From NCBI GenBank assembly GCA_938074585.1, contig CALJEW010000343.1:1-7253 (forward strand): a DNA stretch of 7,253 nt. The letters are read 5' to 3'. Within the stretch, counting starts at the first letter, position 1. Every line of letters starts with the position of its first letter. The DNA is from an uncultured Rhodospirillales bacterium. GTDB lineage: Bacteria > Pseudomonadota > Alphaproteobacteria > Rhodospirillales > Casp-alpha2. Below are positions 5,108 through 7,253 of this stretch, in pieces. The translations under genes were made by a program, and so were the position numbers. The notes beneath the pieces were generated by a model, which was not told where the DNA came from, ran no database searches, and saw only the letters and a list, made by a program, of their open reading frames with translations.

Positions 5108-5129
5108 TTCATTTGTCCGAAAGTAAAAT

Positions 5130-5663
5130 ATGGCCGATGAAGAAGATATTGACGACGCTGAAACAAGCGATGCGTCTGAAGATGAAGACACCTCCGAAGG
5201 CGGGGGTAGTAAAAAGCTATTAGTGATCATCGTTCTGATACTGCTGGTTATTGTCGGCGGGTTGGCAGGTGCCTATTTCACGGGACTTCTGGATCCTGTT
5301 GTTCAAATGATTACCGGAGGCGAAGTAAAAGAAAAAGAGGGAGAGGGCGGGGAACAGCGAGCAGTATTTTATGATTTGCAAGAAATTGTGGTAAACCTCA
5401 ATACTGGGGGACGTAAATCTAGTTTCTTAAAAATTCGAATAAGTTTAGAGCTTGAAAGAGCATCTGATGTCCCTCTCATTGAAAGCGTGATGCCTCGGGT
5501 TATCGATAATTTTCAAGTTTATCTAAGGGAACTTCGGATTGATGACTTGAAGGGGTCTGCCGGGATGTATCGATTACGCGAAGAACTCATGCGCCGCGTT
5601 AGTGCAGCTACGGCACCGGCTGGGATAAAAGATGTATTATTTAAAGAAATGTTGGTCCAGTGA
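5130..5663 (+). CDS. fliL: Flagellar basal body-associated protein FliL
   Basis: 177 aa, slightly longer than E. coli FliL (154). FliL is an inner-membrane protein that surrounds or supports the MotAB stator units near the basal body and affects torque and surface responses. Residues 1-25 are a very acidic cytoplasmic tail (DEEDIDDAETSDASEDED), followed by KK and a single transmembrane helix (about 30-51, LLVIIVLILLVIVGGLAGAYF split by no charge). The periplasmic FliL domain (about 78-177) shows VFYDLQEIVVNLNTGGRKS, FLKIRISLELE, PRVIDNFQVYLRELRIDDL and a C-terminal end LFKEMLVQ. Start: ATG at 5130, the first Met of the frame, with only a poor GAAAG upstream. fliM follows after 46 nt in the same direction, the usual fliL-fliM pair. 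Confidence 0.95.
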   Translation: MADEEDIDDAETSDASEDEDTSEGGGSKKLLVIIVLILLVIVGGLAGAYFTGLLDPVVQMITGGEVKEKEGEGGEQRAVFYDLQEIVVNLNTGGRKSSFLKIRISLELERASDVPLIESVMPRVIDNFQVYLRELRIDDLKGSAGMYRLREELMRRVSAATAPAGIKDVLFKEMLVQ

Positions 5664-5709
5664 TTATTAGAGACATATACAATGTGTAATGTAACGGACT
5701 TATAGAAAT

Positions 5710-6867
5710 ATGACTTCTCCAAGTGAAGAAATTGATGATGATGCCTTAGCTGCCGAGTTGGAAGCGTCCACGGGCGGGGATGGGGAAGACGACAACGGAG
5801 AAGACCAAGATGGATTGGCTGACGAATGGGAAGCCATGATGGAAGACGATGGCAACGGTAGTGTCGGCGATGATACTGCTGCGGGTGGCGGGCGAGAGGC
5901 TACACGGGTCCTAAACCAGGATGAAATCGATAGCTTGCTTGGTTTTGATGAAGATCATGAGGATGTTGAGAAATCAGGCATTGAGTCCATTCTGTCGAGT
6001 CAGTTGGTTTCGTACGAACGTCTTCCTATGTTGGAGGTTGTCTTTGACCGCCTTGTCCGACTTATGTCGACGTCTCTTCGTAATTTTACCTCTGATAACG
6101 TCGAGGTCAATCTGGATAACATTGCATCAATTCGGTTTGGTGATTATCTAAACTCAATTCCTTTGCCAGCAATGCTTAGTGTCTTCAAGGCCGAAGAATG
6201 GGACAATTTTGGCCTTATCACTGTTGATTCATCATTGATTTATTCGATTATCGATGTGTTGTTAGGGGGGCGTCGAGGTGCTGCCGCCACCCGGATTGAA
6301 GGACGTCCATATACGACGATTGAACGGTCCTTGGTTGAGCGAATGGTGCATGTGATGTTGGCTGATTTAAGTGCGGCGTTTGAGCCTCTTAGCCCTGTAA
6401 CCTTTCGCTTCGATCGATTAGAGACGAGCCCGCGGTTTGCAACAATTTCTAGGCCATCGAACGCAGCTATTGTCACGCGCCTTCGGATTGATATGGAAGA
6501 TCGTGGCGGCCGATTGGAGCTTTTGATACCATATGCTACACTAGAGCCGGTTCGTGAGCTCCTGTTGCAAATGTTTATGGGAGAAAAATTTGGTCGAGAT
6601 TCAATTTGGGAAACACACCTCGCTGAAGAGCTGTGGATGACCGAGGTGGATTTAGAAGCTGTTATCGACTCACAAATTATGCGTTTAAGTGAAGTTTTTG
6701 ATTTAAAGGTAGGTTCACGTATAATGTTGAGCGCAACGCCTGATACTGACATTATTTTGAATTGTGGCGATATTCCAATGTATACTGGACGAATGGGGCG
6801 TAGAGGGAACAAAATCGCCATCCAAATTGTTAATCGAGCTCCTAAAAACCCCCAGAGCCAATCATGA
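5710..6867 (+). CDS. fliM: Flagellar motor switch protein FliM
   Basis: 385 aa; E. coli FliM is 334. FliM forms the middle of the cytoplasmic C ring with FliG and FliN and binds CheY-P to switch rotation. The CheY-binding motif VLNQDEIDSLLGF lies at residues 67-79, not at the extreme N-terminus, behind a 66-residue acidic extension with two related blocks (DDDALAAELEA, 9-19, and DGLADEWEAMMED, 34-46). The middle domain follows from about 101 (SYERLPMLEVVFDRL), with LDNIASIRFGDYLNSIPLP and the GG motif in VLLGGRRG (186-187), which contacts FliG. PYTTIERSLVERM and LLIPYATLEPVREL are typical. The C-terminal SpoA-like domain (about 300-377) has LSEVFDLKVGSRIML and IPMYTGRMGRRGNKIAIQI. The ribosome binding site is weak (GGA at 5696). 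Confidence 0.96.
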   Translation: MTSPSEEIDDDALAAELEASTGGDGEDDNGEDQDGLADEWEAMMEDDGNGSVGDDTAAGGGREATRVLNQDEIDSLLGFDEDHEDVEKSGIESILSSQLVSYERLPMLEVVFDRLVRLMSTSLRNFTSDNVEVNLDNIASIRFGDYLNSIPLPAMLSVFKAEEWDNFGLITVDSSLIYSIIDVLLGGRRGAAATRIEGRPYTTIERSLVERMVHVMLADLSAAFEPLSPVTFRFDRLETSPRFATISRPSNAAIVTRLRIDMEDRGGRLELLIPYATLEPVRELLLQMFMGEKFGRDSIWETHLAEELWMTEVDLEAVIDSQIMRLSEVFDLKVGSRIMLSATPDTDIILNCGDIPMYTGRMGRRGNKIAIQIVNRAPKNPQSQS

Positions 6868-6897
6868 TAACTGACCAACAATAAACAGGCTGCTGAT

Positions 6898-7253
6898 ATG
6901 TCTTTTGCACTTATTATTGATATCGTCGTTGCCATACTTTTGATGGTGACTATTGGGTATGCTATAGTTTTAAATAAACGCCTTGGAAACTTAAGACGCG
7001 ACCGGGGTGAACTGGAAAAGCTTGCAATAAATTTCCATGCATCGACAACACGGGCTGATGAGAGCATTACACGGTTAACATCCAGTGTTGAAGGTTTACA
7101 GGATCAAATTGGGAAAGCTGAATCGATGCGTGATGATTTGATTTTCTTAACAGAACGTGGCAGTTCTGCTGCTGATAGGCTTGAGGAATCTGTGCGGTTC
7201 TCCCGCGGTGATGTGCCTGTTGACGCACCTAAGCCTAAAAAAGAATCGGTAAA
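6898..7253 (+). CDS. DUF6468-type membrane protein next to fliM (partial, 3' end missing)
   Basis: 118 codons are visible before the window edge, with no stop. The ATG at 6898 is preceded by AGG (6887-6889) at 8 nt. The protein begins MSFALIIDIVVAILLMVTIG with one hydrophobic helix (about 4-25), then NKRLGNLRRDRGELEKL, a probably coiled-coil cytoplasmic segment to about residue 98 (IGKAESMRDDLIFLTERG, AADRLEESV), and a Pro/Lys-rich tail beginning at about 105. This layout and the place directly after fliM match the DUF6468 family of alphaproteobacteria, recognised from memory; its function is not established. The gap to fliM is 30 nt, so it is probably in the fliL-fliM operon, and a role at the basal body or stator is inference. 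Confidence 0.75.
   Translation, partial: MSFALIIDIVVAILLMVTIGYAIVLNKRLGNLRRDRGELEKLAINFHASTTRADESITRLTSSVEGLQDQIGKAESMRDDLIFLTERGSSAADRLEESVRFSRGDVPVDAPKPKKESV

Larger units (their letters stand above)
4737..5129. other. 393-bp divergent regulatory region between flgF and fliL
   Basis: This gene-free stretch separates the minus-strand flgF operon from plus-strand fliL. No open frame in it exceeds about a dozen codons with a ribosome binding site. From left to right it holds the flgF leader, a sigma54 promoter, an AT palindrome with an IHF core, an enhancer-like dyad, three further dyads (listed separately) and a weak sigma54-like element before fliL. Small repeats of ATTCTA (4918, 4964, 4983) and a CTATA/TATAG dyad (4986-5000) are also present; I assign no role to them. 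Confidence 0.7.

Noticed and set aside
5519..5722. 67-aa minus-strand frame across the fliL-fliM junction
   Set aside because: Overlaps both fliL and fliM on the other strand and has no recognisable features.
6265..6270. Run of six G in fliM as a possible frameshift site
   Set aside because: The frame is intact on both sides and encodes the conserved Gly-Gly of the FliM middle domain.
6240..7067. 275-aa minus-strand open frame opposite fliM
   Set aside because: It lies antisense to the well-supported FliM and the DUF6468 gene, has no recognisable domain and is Ser/Arg/Ile-rich, as expected for a shadow frame.

Overview
The window is a flagellar gene cluster from an alphaproteobacterium, most likely of the Rhodospirillales-like lineages (Rhodospirillaceae, Kiloniella or Thalassospira type). 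Three things point there: a FliX homologue, which is an alphaproteobacterial class II flagellar assembly regulator; a DksA-type regulator beginning MNVTLPPGYKP beside the flagellar genes; and a DUF6468-type membrane protein directly after fliM. The DNA is moderately AT-rich for that group. All genes look intact except the last, which runs off the right edge. No RNA gene, CRISPR array, insertion sequence or phage gene was seen.

Layout. (1) Left, plus strand: fliX (96-539), then a DksA/TraR-family gene (674-1090) with its own likely sigma70 promoter. (2) Minus strand: flgF, flgG, flgA and flgH, transcribed right to left from about 4772 to a terminator-like hairpin at 1141-1174 that lies between the convergent dksA and flgH genes. 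These encode the proximal and distal rod proteins, the P-ring assembly chaperone and the L-ring lipoprotein. (3) A 393-bp divergent regulatory region (4737-5129). (4) Right, plus strand: fliL (stator-associated membrane protein), fliM (C-ring switch protein) and a truncated DUF6468 gene.

Regulation. The clearest non-coding signal is a near-consensus sigma54 promoter at 4784-4798 reading into flgF (TGGCACG, 4 bp, ATGC). A perfect match to the IHF core consensus lies about 50 bp upstream of its predicted start. A dyad about 118 bp upstream has the general shape of a FlbD enhancer (ftr) site. This is the architecture known for Caulobacter class III flagellar promoters, where FlbD activates sigma54 and FliX couples FlbD to assembly state; a FliX gene is present in the same window. 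The fliL side has a weaker sigma54-like element (5092-5107). The dksA promoter candidate has a GC-rich discriminator, which suggests stringent-type control.

Start sites. Three genes have a better start than the longest reading frame: fliX at 96 (not a TTG at 36), flgH at 1972 (not 1984) and flgF at 4736 (not a TTG at 4799, which lies inside the sigma54 promoter). No wholly new system was found. The points most worth following are the compact sigma54/IHF/enhancer region, the loss of three zinc-finger cysteines in the DksA homologue, and the long acidic extension ahead of the CheY-binding motif of FliM.
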